A stretch of DNA of 64,000 nucleotides from Vesta saturnalis (lineage: Eukaryota > Arthropoda > Insecta > Coleoptera > Lampyridae). The translations under genes were made by a program, and so were the position numbers. The stretch is from the NCBI GenBank assembly GCA_036346205.1, contig JARFJB010001945.1, positions 3,858,001-3,922,000 on the forward strand. Reading direction: 5' to 3'. Of this stretch, positions 34,573 to 46,361 are shown in pieces. The notes under the pieces were generated by a model. It was not told the DNA's origin, did no database searches, and saw only the letters and a list, made by a program, of their open reading frames with translations. Position 1 is the first letter of the stretch; each line of letters opens with the position of its first letter.

Positions 34573-35395
34573 ATGTCGAGATTTGGAAATATATGTGAAA
34601 CAGAAATAATAAATGAAATTGAAAATTGTATACCTGCAAATACAAAAAAAAGCCAATCATCTATTTGGAATCAATTCAGTGAATTTTGTAAACAACGAAA
34701 TTTTAGTTTGGAAAGTGAGAAGCCATTGGAAGATGTGGCAAGAATATTGATGGATTGGGGTTTCAATATGAAAAAAAAAAGTGGGGAGGATTATAAAGAA
34801 TATGTTGTGAAAACAATGTGGAACACAACAGCTAAAATGCTGCAAAATATGTATTTTGAAAAATTTAATATTAATTTCAATCCCTTTACCGACTCTGTGT
34901 TTAAGAAATCCTGCGATGCGCGTAATTCTAGGCGAAAAAAGTTACAAAGTAATTTAGAAAACGTAAAATAGTTCAGTTGCGTTAACCAAAAGTGAAATTG
35001 TTAAAATGGCACTAATATGGAATGAAGATAATCCGATTGGTCTTTTAAAAAGATTTTTTCATATCGCTGCCTATGAATTAGCTTGGCGAGGAGGTGAGGC
35101 AGCGAATTGTAAGGTGCACTACTTTAAAGAAGAAAAATCTAATCATTCTCACCGCTCCAGCACTGTGTCAAATTTAGCAAAAGCAGGCATTAACGAGCAA
35201 GAATTAATTAAAATCACCGGACATTCTTCTTCACAGTCCATAAAACCTTACTTACAACTTGATCAAGAACATCATTCAAAGCTTGTGACAACTTTGAGAT
35301 CTGCGTCAATAACGGAGTCAACGTCGACTGGAAAAATTGTATACAATAACTGTGTATTTAATAATTGTTCTTTTAAGTATTGCTTTCATAAATAA
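34573..35395 (+). pseudogene. Crypton-type tyrosine recombinase (Crypton A), internally deleted
   Basis: ATG 34573 opens 132 codons (MSRFGNICETEIINEIENC..., a helical core-binding N-terminal domain) ending in a stop at 34969-34971. After a frameshift the catalytic half continues from ATG 35006: the first catalytic Arg is in ELAWRGGEAA (R28), the HxxR box is NHSHRSS (H47, R50), the second His is in ITGHSS (H73) and Tyr is in IKPYLQLD (Y82). Only about 20 residues separate the first Arg from HxxR, far fewer than normal, so a middle block with the catalytic Lys is deleted. The C-terminus ends in an Asn/Cys-rich tail (NNCVFNNCSF). Confidence 0.78.
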
Positions 35396-35484
35396 TTATT
35401 GTTCTCTAGTTTGTTAAATAAAGTTTATTTGAATTGAGTTTGAACGTAACTAGTCTATTCATGGAATTGTCGTAAATATTCGAC
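35396..35484. other. Short 3' flank of Crypton A
   Basis: Contains aataaagttt (35415-35424), a possible polyadenylation signal for the recombinase gene. Confidence 0.35.
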
Positions 35485-35650
35485 CTCAGATTTAGCAGGA
35501 TATTTTTGAATCATACTTACTATATAGGTATTTAACTCGAGTTTAAAATCACTGAGCTACGCTCGTGATTTTGTCAAAACAGCTCTCGTTAAATTGCCAA
35601 TGAAAGTAAGTATTCGAAAGCAACCTCAAAAATATCCGGCTAAATCTGAG
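35485..35650. repeat. 166-bp palindrome 3' of Crypton A
   Basis: Outer arms 35485-35509 and 35626-35650 pair at 24 of 25 positions (ctcagatttagc..). An inner palindrome, aaaatcac...gtgatttt, flanks tgagctacgctc at about 35547-35572. Intermediate segments such as atacttac / gtaagtat also pair. Confidence 0.9.
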
Positions 35651-36030
35651 CTCTTGTGGTATTACCTATGAAAACACCCCATGGAAAATTATCAGTTTTA
35701 GTCAATCGGTCGCTAGGCAAATTCCTGACAATTTCAAATTTAATTACGTAAAATGTCACATTTAATAATAGTATATTAAAATACAAGTATTATAAGTCAC
35801 TCTAGTGGCTCACGTATTGATAAGTGCGCTATAAGTGACATAAAACATGTGTTTTACGCTATTTTTCCATTGCGAAAGTAACTTAAAAATATCAACTAAA
35901 TTTAAATCCAAACTGACTAAATTTATTGAATAGATATTTTTAGATGTTTGGGTTGGTAATATTTAAGGGTCATATTTCACTGCTCTTTGAAAATCCAAAT
36001 TTAAACTACCTATCTTTCAAATTTTGAAAA

Positions 36031-36140
36031 TTATAAGTGAGCGAAATGCATCATCATCCGAGACTGAGAATTTTGAATCGCGAGTGCGCCAGCAGGGATA
36101 AATTTCACGAGCTTATAATGGCATTTCGCTCGCGTTTTAT
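36031..36140. repeat. Imperfect palindrome with arms gagcgaaatgc
   Basis: Arms at about 36039-36049 and 36121-36131 pair perfectly over 11 bp, with partial pairing outside. The CpG-bearing loop includes cgcgagtgcgcc. A wider inverted pair, ttatcttacaggtg / cacctgtaagataa, joins 36136-36150 with 36376-36390. Confidence 0.65.
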
Positions 36141-36429
36141 CTTACAGGTGCAACTTTAGTAAAAATCAGATTCAAACAAATATTCGCCCAAAAAATCGTA
36201 TAGTCATATGTATAAATTTTGCAGTGATCTACGGTTGTTATATAATTATATAAAAACAGCGTCGTTATTTTTTACAATTTGCATTTTAATAGATTTTTAC
36301 TCACTTTGAGTACTTTATCTCACTTGTGAATAATATTTGATTTCTGACACCAAAACAATGGTACCTCAAAAACTACACCTGTAAGATAAAAAATTATTGC
36401 CAGAAAATCTACCATTATTACACAATATT

Positions 36430-36955
36430 AAAATACTTATCTTTTTTTTGGTTTTTAATGACGTATTTGATATTTAAGTTATACAATCTAAACGTTTCGA
36501 TAACATTTACAGTTATCTTTGTCAGTAGAGTAATATTAACTTAAAAAAGTTCTAAAGTCGCTGGCTTTATGAAATATCAATAAATTTAACATTTTCAATC
36601 TTATTTAATTAATTTTTAATAGATTTTGGATCGTATTAAAATATGAAATGTAAACTTACTCCATTATTAAAAATAAAATACTTATTTGTTTTTTTGAGTT
36701 TTTAATGGTGTATTTTTATATTTACGTCATAAATCTGAACGTTTCGATAACATTTACAGTTATCTTTGTCAGTAGTAATCTTACCTACCTATTAAAATAG
36801 TTGAAACAATTTTAAAATTTGAAGAATTGAAAAAATTTTGAAATTTCACAAAATTGTTTCAACATCTTTAACAATTTTAATAGGTGTTATCGAAACGTTC
36901 AGATTGTATAACTGAAATATGCAAATACACCATTAAAAAACAAAAATAAGTATTT
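36430..36955. repeat. Fold-back element sharing an acgtttcgataacattta motif
   Basis: The motif aacgtttcgataacatttac followed by agttatctttgtcagtag occurs twice in direct orientation (about 36489 and 36730) and once inverted near 36890. Between the last two, gttgaaacaatttt and aaaattgtttcaac pair as a 14-bp stem (about 36801 and 36848). 36665-36955 therefore folds back on itself as a MITE-like unit. A related motif lies at 42862-42897. Confidence 0.75.
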
Positions 36956-36965
36956 TAATTTGTAT

Positions 36966-37118
36966 TAAAATACTTTGTAAAGAAAAGTTATGAAATCAAA
37001 TTATCTTTAAAAATATCTTTCACATTTTCTTATAAAACTAATCGTTATTCAGATATTGAAAAATTTGAGCAAACCCTTAAGTTCCACATTAGAAATTTTT
37101 TATCGCCAAATGAGAATT
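36966..37118 (+). repeat. Dispersed repeat, copy 2 of 2
   Basis: Matches 29548-29690 in the same orientation (cacattttcttataaaact, gatattgaa, agaaattttttatcgcca). Confidence 0.75.
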
Positions 37119-37194
37119 TGTATACAATAAGCGTATTTTTAGCAATAAAATAATAAATCCGGCGAGGCATCTGACTACATTGATTGTGAAAAGC

Positions 37195-37775
37195 AAACTG
37201 GCTTCACTCCAGGAGACATAGGCAGTAGAAAAGGGCGACTAATGCAATTTCCCCAAGGTGCTTTGAAGAATCAGACAGCAACAAGATCGCAATTAATAAT
37301 GAGCTGAAAACTGTTAGAAATTCCAACTATCTCTCTTACCGTGAGAAGAACACTGGAGTTTGACCAATAGACGGCATGTTATAGAAGACAAAGAAAAGAG
37401 AAGTTGCTTCAGTTTTGTGCCGCATGAACCCTTTGGTCGTTAAAATGTTTTGGGTCTTTCGATAACCTGGAGTTTTCTATAAATGCGAAGGTAATGATTG
37501 CGGAATTCTACGTAAGAACGTTCTCCAGGAGCATTTGATGCCCTATGCTCCGTTTATATAGATCCTGATTTCGTATTCATGCAAGATAATGTGCGACCAC
37601 AAATGGTTTGTCTTAAATACCTGAATGAAGTCCGTATTGAAGTTATGAATCGAACACAAAGCCGGATTTAAACCATTGAACGTCTATAGCACGCTATTAA
37701 AAGATCAGTAACATGAAGTTGCCAGCAAGAACCTTCAGAAGTGAACATGTTGACATCCAAAATTAATAATTTTGT
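37195..37775 (+). pseudogene. Tc1-like transposase remnant
   Basis: Fragments in shifting frames include FYVRTFSR / NVLQEHLMPYAPF, FMQDN-like HARQCAT in another frame, YLNEV and a region equivalent to PIERLWHAIKRS near 37675-37715. This order fits the C-terminal catalytic half of Tc1 transposases (second Asp in QDN, final Glu in NPIE). Many stops make it a dead relic. A satellite array begins immediately after it. Confidence 0.6.
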
Positions 37776-37792
37776 ACTATTTTAAATATTAG

Positions 37793-38424
37793 ACGCCAGC
37801 ACGACCCTAGGCAAAATTGTGTTGTGCTGACGACTTTTTGCACTTCTTATGGTAGTTTTGGCTTGTTCCACTCGACTTCTATAGAATTAAATCAATTTTA
37901 GTAATTGTTCCGTCAGATAACTATTTTTAAATAAATTTTATCTTTTGGATCCGGCAAGACACTCGGCTCAAATGTATCGTGATGGCGACTTTTGCACTTC
38001 CGATTTATCGAGTAGAACAAGTCAGAACAGTAGTTCTGACTTGTTCTACTCGAGTTCTATCAGGCAATTGTTCCGTCATATGACTATTTTTAAATAAATG
38101 TTATCTTTTGTAGCCCGCACGACACTCGGCAAAAGTGTTTCGTGCTGACGACATTTTGCACTTCTGATGGTAGTTATGGCTTGTTCTACTCGACTTCTAT
38201 AGAGTTCCCTCAGTTTTAGCAATTGTTCCGTCATAATAACTATTTTTGAAAAATTTTATTTTTGGCATCAGCACGACACTTGGCAAAAGTGTGTCGTGCT
38301 GACGATTTTGCACTTCTGATGGTAGTTCTGGCTTGTTCTATTCGAGTTCTATACTATTAGATCAGTTTTAGTAATTGTTCCGTCCTATAACCACTTTTAA
38401 ATAAATTTTATTTTTTGGCGCCAA
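37793..38424. repeat. Satellite-like tandem array, four units of 152-163 bp
   Basis: Each unit has a block like gcacgacactcggcaaaagtg, then tttgcacttctgatggtagtt, ggcttgttctactcgacttc, attgttccgtca and ttttaaataaattttat. The attgttccgtc positions are 37904, 38067, 38222 and 38374. Units differ by point changes and small indels. Confidence 0.95.
38009..38052. repeat. Perfect 20-bp-stem hairpin inside the satellite
   Basis: Stem 38009-38028 is exactly complementary to 38033-38052, with loop agta. Only the second unit has the left arm; the right arm is the normal satellite sequence gttctgacttgttctactcg. Confidence 0.97.
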
Positions 38425-40384
38425 CCTTCTCCTTCCGTCACTCGACAAAAACCTGAGAGAATGTTTGGTTCTGTGACTTCCGATGTTTCAGATACAATCT
38501 ATCTCTTTAGTTTAATTTGGCTAATTGTAATAAGAGATTTTGAATTAACCTTAGACGCACAATGTGCGATTTCCGAGACTTTGGACGAAATTTGAAATTG
38601 TACAATTGTAAAATTAGAATTAATAATAAGACAGGGAATATAACCGCCTTGGAAAAAAAATTCTTTGATATATCTTCAACAACTAACAACTTCTGAAGCA
38701 ATCAATTTTCTGTTGATTATAGTTATACTTATAGTTATAGTTTACATGTGAAATAATTTTGAGTTCTCTCGAACCACATTTTTTCTTTTTTGATTTTTAC
38801 CTTCCAACCCACATATACATATGCGCTAATTTCACGAACACCTATAAACTTATGGGTACATCTTTTCTTCTTCTTTTCCATAACTGCCGTTTCGAAAATA
38901 TGTGCGTTTTTGAAACACCTTGTGCGATATTTCATTTGATTTTACAAGTAAGGTAGAGATTACATACGTACAACAAAATCTCAAGACGGCAGATATTGCA
39001 GGGACAGTTTATTGTTTATATCAAAATAGATGTAGCTTGAATCGATACTGTACAATTAACTGTTTCATTTTAAGATAGAAATAAGTTTCAAACAATTCAT
39101 AACCACCGCCTAACGTATTTAGTTACTTTCAATGTGTAGTTTTGTTAAAGTGCATGAAATCATTTTATTAAATTTCCGATTTTGATTTTCTGTGTCTAAA
39201 ACAATTCTTTTCAATGAAAGAGATTATATATTTTTTATGTTGCATTTCTGATATGTAGTTATGATTTTTGAAATCTTGCAAAAAATTTAAGAATTATATT
39301 TTGAGTTTATAAAAAATGAAAAGATTGATAACAAATTTTTCATGAGAAATATTCCCTCTTAAATTAAACCATTCAACGATTAAACCAATGGTATCCTATA
39401 ACAAACATACTTGATATTAAAATGATATCATAAACTTCCGTTTAAAAAGTAATGAAATCAGTGCAGCGATTACACGGAATTTTCGGGCACAGATTACATA
39501 TTTTATTTTGCTTATTTGGCTCATGGTATATGATCGGTTAACCTTGTGCAATTGTAGAATAAGTTGTTGACGAAGCTCTAAGTGATGTGCACGTGCCAGA
39601 TTGTGATTTTTACGCACATGTTAACGAGTGATTTGGTTTATACGTACCTCATCTATTAGCGCAGCGACGTAATACAGGGTTACGGACCTCGGGCAGTCGG
39701 GCCTGTGTTCGCTTTGCTACTTATTACGCATTGCGGGCCCTACCAGATGCTTTTGTGTGTCTTTGTAGTTATTTTATCTGTAGTTTAATAAAATAAATGG
39801 TTTTAACATTTTCTTTGTTTTTCTACTAGTTCCTTTTGCAAGATGTAATTTTAAGATTTATGTAAAATTTTTGGTAAAGGTATAAAATTTATGGTTTTTT
39901 ACAAGAAACATTTTAAGCTTTTTTCATTGAAATACAACAATAATAACAGTAAAATTACATTTTGAGCTCTACCGCCCATTGCCTAAATCGAAGATTAAAC
40001 AAGAGTTTTTAATCCTTCCTTTAAAAAAAAATTAGTAATGCAAATAGTTAATTTGCAAATATGCGAATTTCAAAAGCGGGGTATATTTTAAATGAAAAAA
40101 GAACAAGGTTAACTGCCACAAATTTAAACAAACTTTTAATATTAAATGTAAATCAAGACGTTTAAAAATTACTTTTTACATGTAAATTAAGTGAATTTAT
40201 AGTTTAGTGTGTACATAATAGTTTAGTTAATTAACGTCGTTTATTTAAATAGTTTTCTAGTTGGTTATAAAAATATGTAAGCTCTGATAAAATTAAGTAC
40301 TCGAAAATTGTACTTTCGTCAATGTAAATTATCTAAATTTTAACTTTGTAAGTCATACACTTAAGGTTCTAACAGTAGAATACC
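38425..40384. other. Intergenic, no supported gene
   Basis: AT-rich with a slightly GC-richer patch at 39650-39750. Short ORFs on both strands have no motifs. Confidence 0.5.
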
Positions 40385-41333
40385 GACACCTTGGCCGCCA
40401 TCTTGGATTTTGACGTCACAAGGCCTGCCACGTGGCAGGACGTATTTTCACCCTTATTGTATGGTTACTTTTCGGTGGTTATTTTCAACCCCTTGATGGA
40501 ATTTTCAACCCTAATTAGGGTCTTTTTGGTTGTATTAAGAGCCTTTTTGACAGTCCAGCCTCTGGAGGATATGCAATCGCGCGTGTTCTGATTGAAGAAA
40601 GATTTAATGTGTATTTATTAGGGTCCCTTTTTGATTTTTATCAAATGAGATTGCATAATTATTACATTTCTTTTAGTTCCTTTCTACAGATTGCTACCTT
40701 TTACCTATACGAAAATTTATACATTGGGGTTGTATTCTAATAAGGGGGCCTTAATGCTATCTTGTAAGACAGGCGAGTCCTAACCTAATTTTAAAAGACT
40801 AGTATAGAACTTCGCCCCTTATCGGGGCCCCTTTGGTGCAATTATATGTGAGCCCTAACCTAATTTGATAAGACAGGTGTAGGCCTTCGTCCCCCGTCAT
40901 AAAAAATTTGCATTGTAATAAGGTGGCCCTAATGTTAACTTATAAGACAGATATTTAATAAGACAGGTATAGACCTTCGCCCCCGTCATAAAAAATTTGT
41001 ATTCTAATAAGGACGCCCTAATACCAACTTGTAAGACAAGTGCACGAGCTTGTGTCCCCTTGTCTGGAGTCGCCTTTGAGTTAAATTTTGAGTATGTGAC
41101 GCCATCTAGTGGTGTAGCTAGCGAGTGTTTTCTGTAAAAAAATTTGATGCACGCCTCTATTTCTCTCTCTCCCTCTCTCTCGTTCATCCGTTTCTCTCTC
41201 TCTTTCGGCTCTTTCTCACACACTAACAAATCAATTCAATTAAGCAGATCAATCTCAAACAAATCATGCTCGATCAAATCAAATCAGATCAATCTCAATC
41301 AATCAATAAAGCATAAATTAGAACTTGCGAAAA
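40385..41333 (-). mobile_element. Uncharacterised dispersed repeat D1, copy 2 (inverted)
   Basis: The reverse complement aligns with 7487-8439 from gcaagttctaatttatgc through ttgagattgatctg and ctagatggcgtcac to gtgacgtcaaaatccaagat. In its middle, degenerate tandem units of tttgtattctaataagg...ccctaat...aacttgtaagacag..tagaccttcgccccc occur at about 40728, 40910 and 40997. Overlapping ORFs are not recognisable. Confidence 0.75.
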
Positions 41334-44163
41334 CCAATTCAAAAATACTGATTTGGCTTAACTTACAGCTTACTCAAAAATCAACCACAGTTCAAAATAT
41401 CAAATTGATATAATGGAAATCAAAGAGAAAAGGTTTTAATGCTTTATTATTATATGCGCATCAATAACTAAATACGAATACGTACCCGCTATTGTAGATC
41501 TGGTTTTATGACGTCATCCTATAAGAGTAATAATGCATTTAAAATCTTTATTAAGATTTTTGTTAGCAATATCAAGCAAAATATATATTAAATATAATAC
41601 ACATACCTTCAGATGTGTTTTCTTTCGGTTGTTCTAATAATAACCATACGTTGGAGAACTGAAATATTTTTTATACAACGTATACATGCATAGTAGCTCT
41701 AAAACATGTTTTCTACTTATGAATGGTAGATATAAACTGGCTATGTATGGGTTACCCCATAATTAACTAATTTTAGAAACCTGATTACTGCAACTGGTGT
41801 TTAGCATTTATATTGTACTTATAAATCTACATTCAAAATAAAAAAAACAAGTATTACCTAATTAAGTTATAATTTGTTAACGGGTATATAGCAAAGATGG
41901 CCAATAGGTTTTTAATATTTATTAAGGGTTGTTTTGATTTATACATAGTTTTAAATTATCTCATTTCAATGCCATTAAAATAAAATGTGTAATTTAGTTA
42001 GCTATTTAACATGTTAGCCCACGGCAATAACATGCTTTAAAAAAAATTATTTTCACTTTGATCGTGTAAAAGCCTGACTTCATCAGTTTTTATATTGTGT
42101 ACAAACAAAACGTCACCTTGGCGTTATAAATAAATAACAGTGCTTGCTTTTTTTCGTGTCTGTGTGCTCTCGTATTTGCTTGTTTTTCGTGACAACTTGC
42201 ACCTTGTTTTTGTTTTTCTATTAAAGTGAATAAGGTCAACAAAATCTGATTTCAAAAATCATCACCCTAGACTTGCTACTTATTTCTTGTTTTTGTATTA
42301 AAGCAAACAATATTGGGCAGAATCTGATTTTTTTTAAATTAGCATCCTAGACTTATAGCTGATTTTTTGTATTAAATCGTATAAGTCAGGATAAATTTCT
42401 CACCAAAACAAAATGACCTGCAAAATTTAATTGGGCTCATAGTTAAAAGCAAATTGGTTGTAGAATTTTGAGACGAAGGCCTAAGAACTCCAGAGTCTTA
42501 TGCATGGAGCGAATCGGTTACGTTCGGATATGCTCGGCTACATTCGAAAGACGGATCGGTAGAGAGGTGAGGGTCGTAGAAACTGCCCCACGTTGAAAAC
42601 ATCGATGTGGTCAACATTAACAGAGAGTTTAGAAAATAGTTGCTGCTACACAAACAAATGCTGAAGCTTTAAACTCTCTGAAAGCAAGTTTCAATAGCAC
42701 TAGTGTTAAAACTTTCGTAAAATCCTAACATAATTTATATTAAAACATTGCTCCAATCGAGTTATATTTGGAGAATTTTTTAGAACATTGATGAAAGAAA
42801 TTAAAAGATCGGTAAATTTGATTGAAATTAGTATTTTATTTATCGTATATAGCAATTTAAACATTTCGATAACAATTACAGTTATCGTCTTCAAGAATTA
42901 ATTGGGATGCCAAAATACAATGTTTTCACATTTTGCTATAAAAGTTATGGTTCTTCAGGTATTCACAAATATCACTTTAGGGACTTTATGGTTTTTTAAG
43001 GCTTATTTATATCGTTACGAAAAACTTTATTCATATTTTTCTTTAAATTTATTACAAATACTCTCAAAATGTGATAACGCCATCTATAAAGGTTTAGTAA
43101 TAACCCTAAGTAAATACGTAGTTGTAGTGTATGTTTGTTACGCAGGCGGCTTTGGTTATTTTTATGGTAGTATCTAAAAGTTTATTGGCATCTACAGTCC
43201 GTGGCATGATTCTAAAGCTACGACGTCTGAAGAGACAGAGTGAAAAATTCCACATAAAAACTCGGCTAACGCTTGATACCATAGGCGTGCGTAGTGTTAT
43301 TTTTATGTATAAGATAAAAATTATATTTACGATTGCAAATTCCGTTTGATTTTGCGTGTGTGTTTTATAAAAAGGTTGGATTTTTAAAATTCGGAAGTTT
43401 TAAAAAGCTCCTTAACCATTAAGTTTTATTTATTAGATGTGGTGACTTAAGTTTACGCCACTGAATAATACCTTCAACGAACATAGAACGTTATGCACAA
43501 CACGCATTTTGTGCGCGATAAGCTGATCGCGACCTTCACCTTGGTGGAATTCCAATCACCCAGTCATCTTTTCGCTATTGTAATACAAGGAAGTATAGCT
43601 CGGTTCAAAACGTTCCACATGAATAAGCTTTGTGTCATCTCAGTATTGACGGATTTCGGAAATAAAATGGGTTTATAATGATATATGATTTATTAAAAGG
43701 ATAAAATGTTAATATTTAATGCTTCAAAACGTTAATTATGTTATCATTATATCTTTACGTTATTATTATTATTATATCATTCTTAATTTTATATATTAGT
43801 ATTATGATGACAACGCCGGAATACCGAATTTTCCCCTCTCCCTCTTCAGTCGTCGCGGCTCTAGAACCATGCCACGGACTATATCTGACACATCATTGTG
43901 GTGGTTTTGACGAAATTGCCATTTTTATTATGAAGATATTGGAAAGAGGTTTCACAATTATCCTAAAAATATGTTAGGTATGATATCGCTTTGTATGTGA
44001 AATATCGGTTGTTGTTCCACACCAGATATTTTTTGTTTAAAATACAATGTGTATCTAATTGTAGAATGTATGGATCACCGTTACTGAAAACTACAGAGCG
44101 CGGGAGCTACGATCTGATCTTTATTAGTATATTACCGTATTAACCAAAATATCAAAGAAAATC
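41334..44163. other. Intergenic, no supported gene
   Basis: The only structure seen is a copy of the aacatttcgataaca..tacagttatcg motif at 42862-42897, related to the fold-back element near 36.7 kb. ORFs at 42902-43977 are AT-rich chance frames. Confidence 0.5.
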
Positions 44164-44478
44164 TTGGAGCGTTTTTGGGTAGTGACAGAATTTTACTTAT
44201 TTTGCAAAGCTTTTAGTTGTCTATTGTTACAACTAATTATCGACCTAATGTCTACAGCTGTAGATAAAAACAAATTACATATCCTAATCATCCTTTACTG
44301 CAGTAAAGCGTTCGATAAGATAAATCACGAAACGGTGCTTCTAATTCTGCAATATAAGGGACTGAGTAGGCCAACTTTAGTTTTCATTTTCAATCATAGT
44401 ATAACAGGTTCAGCTTTTAACAATTCGATAGACACCCGTTTATCACTGTCATTAAGAGTATATAAGCATGAATATTAG
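44164..44478 (+). pseudogene. Non-LTR reverse transcriptase fragment
   Basis: A 104-codon frame contains LIIDLMSTAVDKNKL, then LIILYCSKAFDKINHETVLL and LQYKGLS, which match the RT palm motif A region (usually DYSKAFD.I.H..L...L...G.S) of CR1/jockey-like elements. The Asp of motif A's first position is replaced (YCSKAFD), but the AFD Asp remains. No further RT motifs follow. The fragment differs from the 9.2-10.4 kb family in detail. Confidence 0.75.
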
Positions 44479-45836
44479 GATCACTGTTATGTATAAAGTA
44501 GGTACGCATTTTGTTTTGATAAGGCCGTAAAATATGTAAAATTTTGATTTCGCTAATGACCCCAAACTCATGTGTTCATGATAGAAACCATTCTCAAAAT
44601 AACCGTTCAAATGAGATTTAGAAATGTGTGTGGTATATGTATTCTTTAATGCTCAAATGTCACTGATAGTACGCTCAGCAGTAAAAATCATATGCCGTGA
44701 CCGCCTTAATTACTCATAACAATTTTATGGGAATGATGTAGATACGAGACGTATGATGAAACTCGACGTTATGTACACAATCTGTCATAAAGTTTAGATC
44801 CTGAACAGACCTTTTCACCAAAATATACGCGCATGTATAGTATGATCTAGTACATACCTATGATTACAATTTTTGGATACCGAACAGATCTTAATACTTA
44901 CATTTACATACGTTAATCTTCGATTTTTTTAATGCACTTCATAAAAAACAAATCTTATTGCTTCAAAAATCTGAATAAGATACATTGTTCAATTAGTACT
45001 TTTTATTTACACACATGCAGTTATAGTAGCATATGTAACGACGTGGACTTAAATGTACCACTCTATTACCAGTATTTATTAGTGTTCTATCCCAAACATA
45101 TCGATGGACTCCATAATATGCCTACATTTATACTTTTACTCTTGGATGCGATTCTAATTTGCCTATATTTGTATTATTTTATGTATCTCCACGATATTCA
45201 TAAATAAATTATGTAAATGTGCGATACACAATGAAACTCACAACGTATGTTCTGGGTATAGATTCTGAACATGCCTTTTAACCAAAACATTCACGCAAGT
45301 ATAGTATGCCCTGTAGATACCTATGATTAAAATTTTTGGACCCTGAACACACCTTAACCCCTACATACTTAGAACTTTGGAAATTTTCTATATTGTCTAT
45401 TAAAAACATATTTTTAAGAATACGAATTTTTCAAGAATCCATTAATATAATATTCTTTTCTTGTGTAATTAATTTAACTAATATTCAATAATAGTATATT
45501 ATCTACCAGGCAGAGAAAGCGTCAATTATACAGCTGAGCTCAAGTTCGAAGGCGAGTCTTCTGAATTGAGCGAAGCTGGTTAAAAATCTTCCTTTGTCGT
45601 GTTGTATATGCTATTTTTTTTCAAGCGTGTTTAATTTAAATAAAATAAAAAATAAAACTACTTTTTTAGGTTATGTAGGTACTTTAAGATGTGCACGTTA
45701 ATTATTGCGACATTTTGACGTGAATTTGAATGACACACATACAAATTTAGTTAGGTTAGGTTAACAATTTATTTATAGGTACGTTCGTACGTTCGTAGAT
45801 AGAAGCACGCTTCGTATGGAATTTCAATATATTTTC

Positions 45837-45859
45837 ATTATTGTACGGCGTACAATAAT
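45837..45859. repeat. Short perfect hairpin
   Basis: attattgtac and gtacaataat form a 10-bp stem around ggc. Confidence 0.85.
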
Positions 45860-46337
45860 AATTTGATTTTTGTACTATTCTCAAAAACGAAGTTTTCTAT
45901 ATAGAGTTAAGAACGTTATAATACGAACATTTTAATACGCTTGAAAAAAATCCATTAATACCTGCTTTTTAATTATATACTCTATTACAGCAGCATATTT
46001 GAAGGCGTGGCGCCGATGGACTCCGTATATGCCTGTACTTATAGTTTTGCATTTTGGATGACATTCTGTCTGCAAATATTTGTATAAATTATTTTTTTAA
46101 CGTCCTGGATATACCTAATCATGTATATAAATTATGCGACTATAAAATTTACGATGAAAGCCTATGTTATATATGATTTTATGTTTGTTTGCTCTGAGTC
46201 TAGATCCTAAACATGCCTTTTAACGAAAATAATTGCTAATGTCTAGTATGATCCTGTAGATACCTATGAACAACATTTTTGGACCTCAAAGGCACCTTAA
46301 TACAAACATAAATATATTCATCTTTGATTATATTTGT

Positions 46338-46361
46338 ATATATATATATATATATATATTG
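46338..46361. repeat. (TA)n microsatellite
   Basis: A short TA run within D2. Confidence 0.85.

Noticed and set aside
37793..38424. CRISPR-like array
   Set aside because: The units are contiguous and similar throughout, with no unique spacers, and the genome is eukaryotic.
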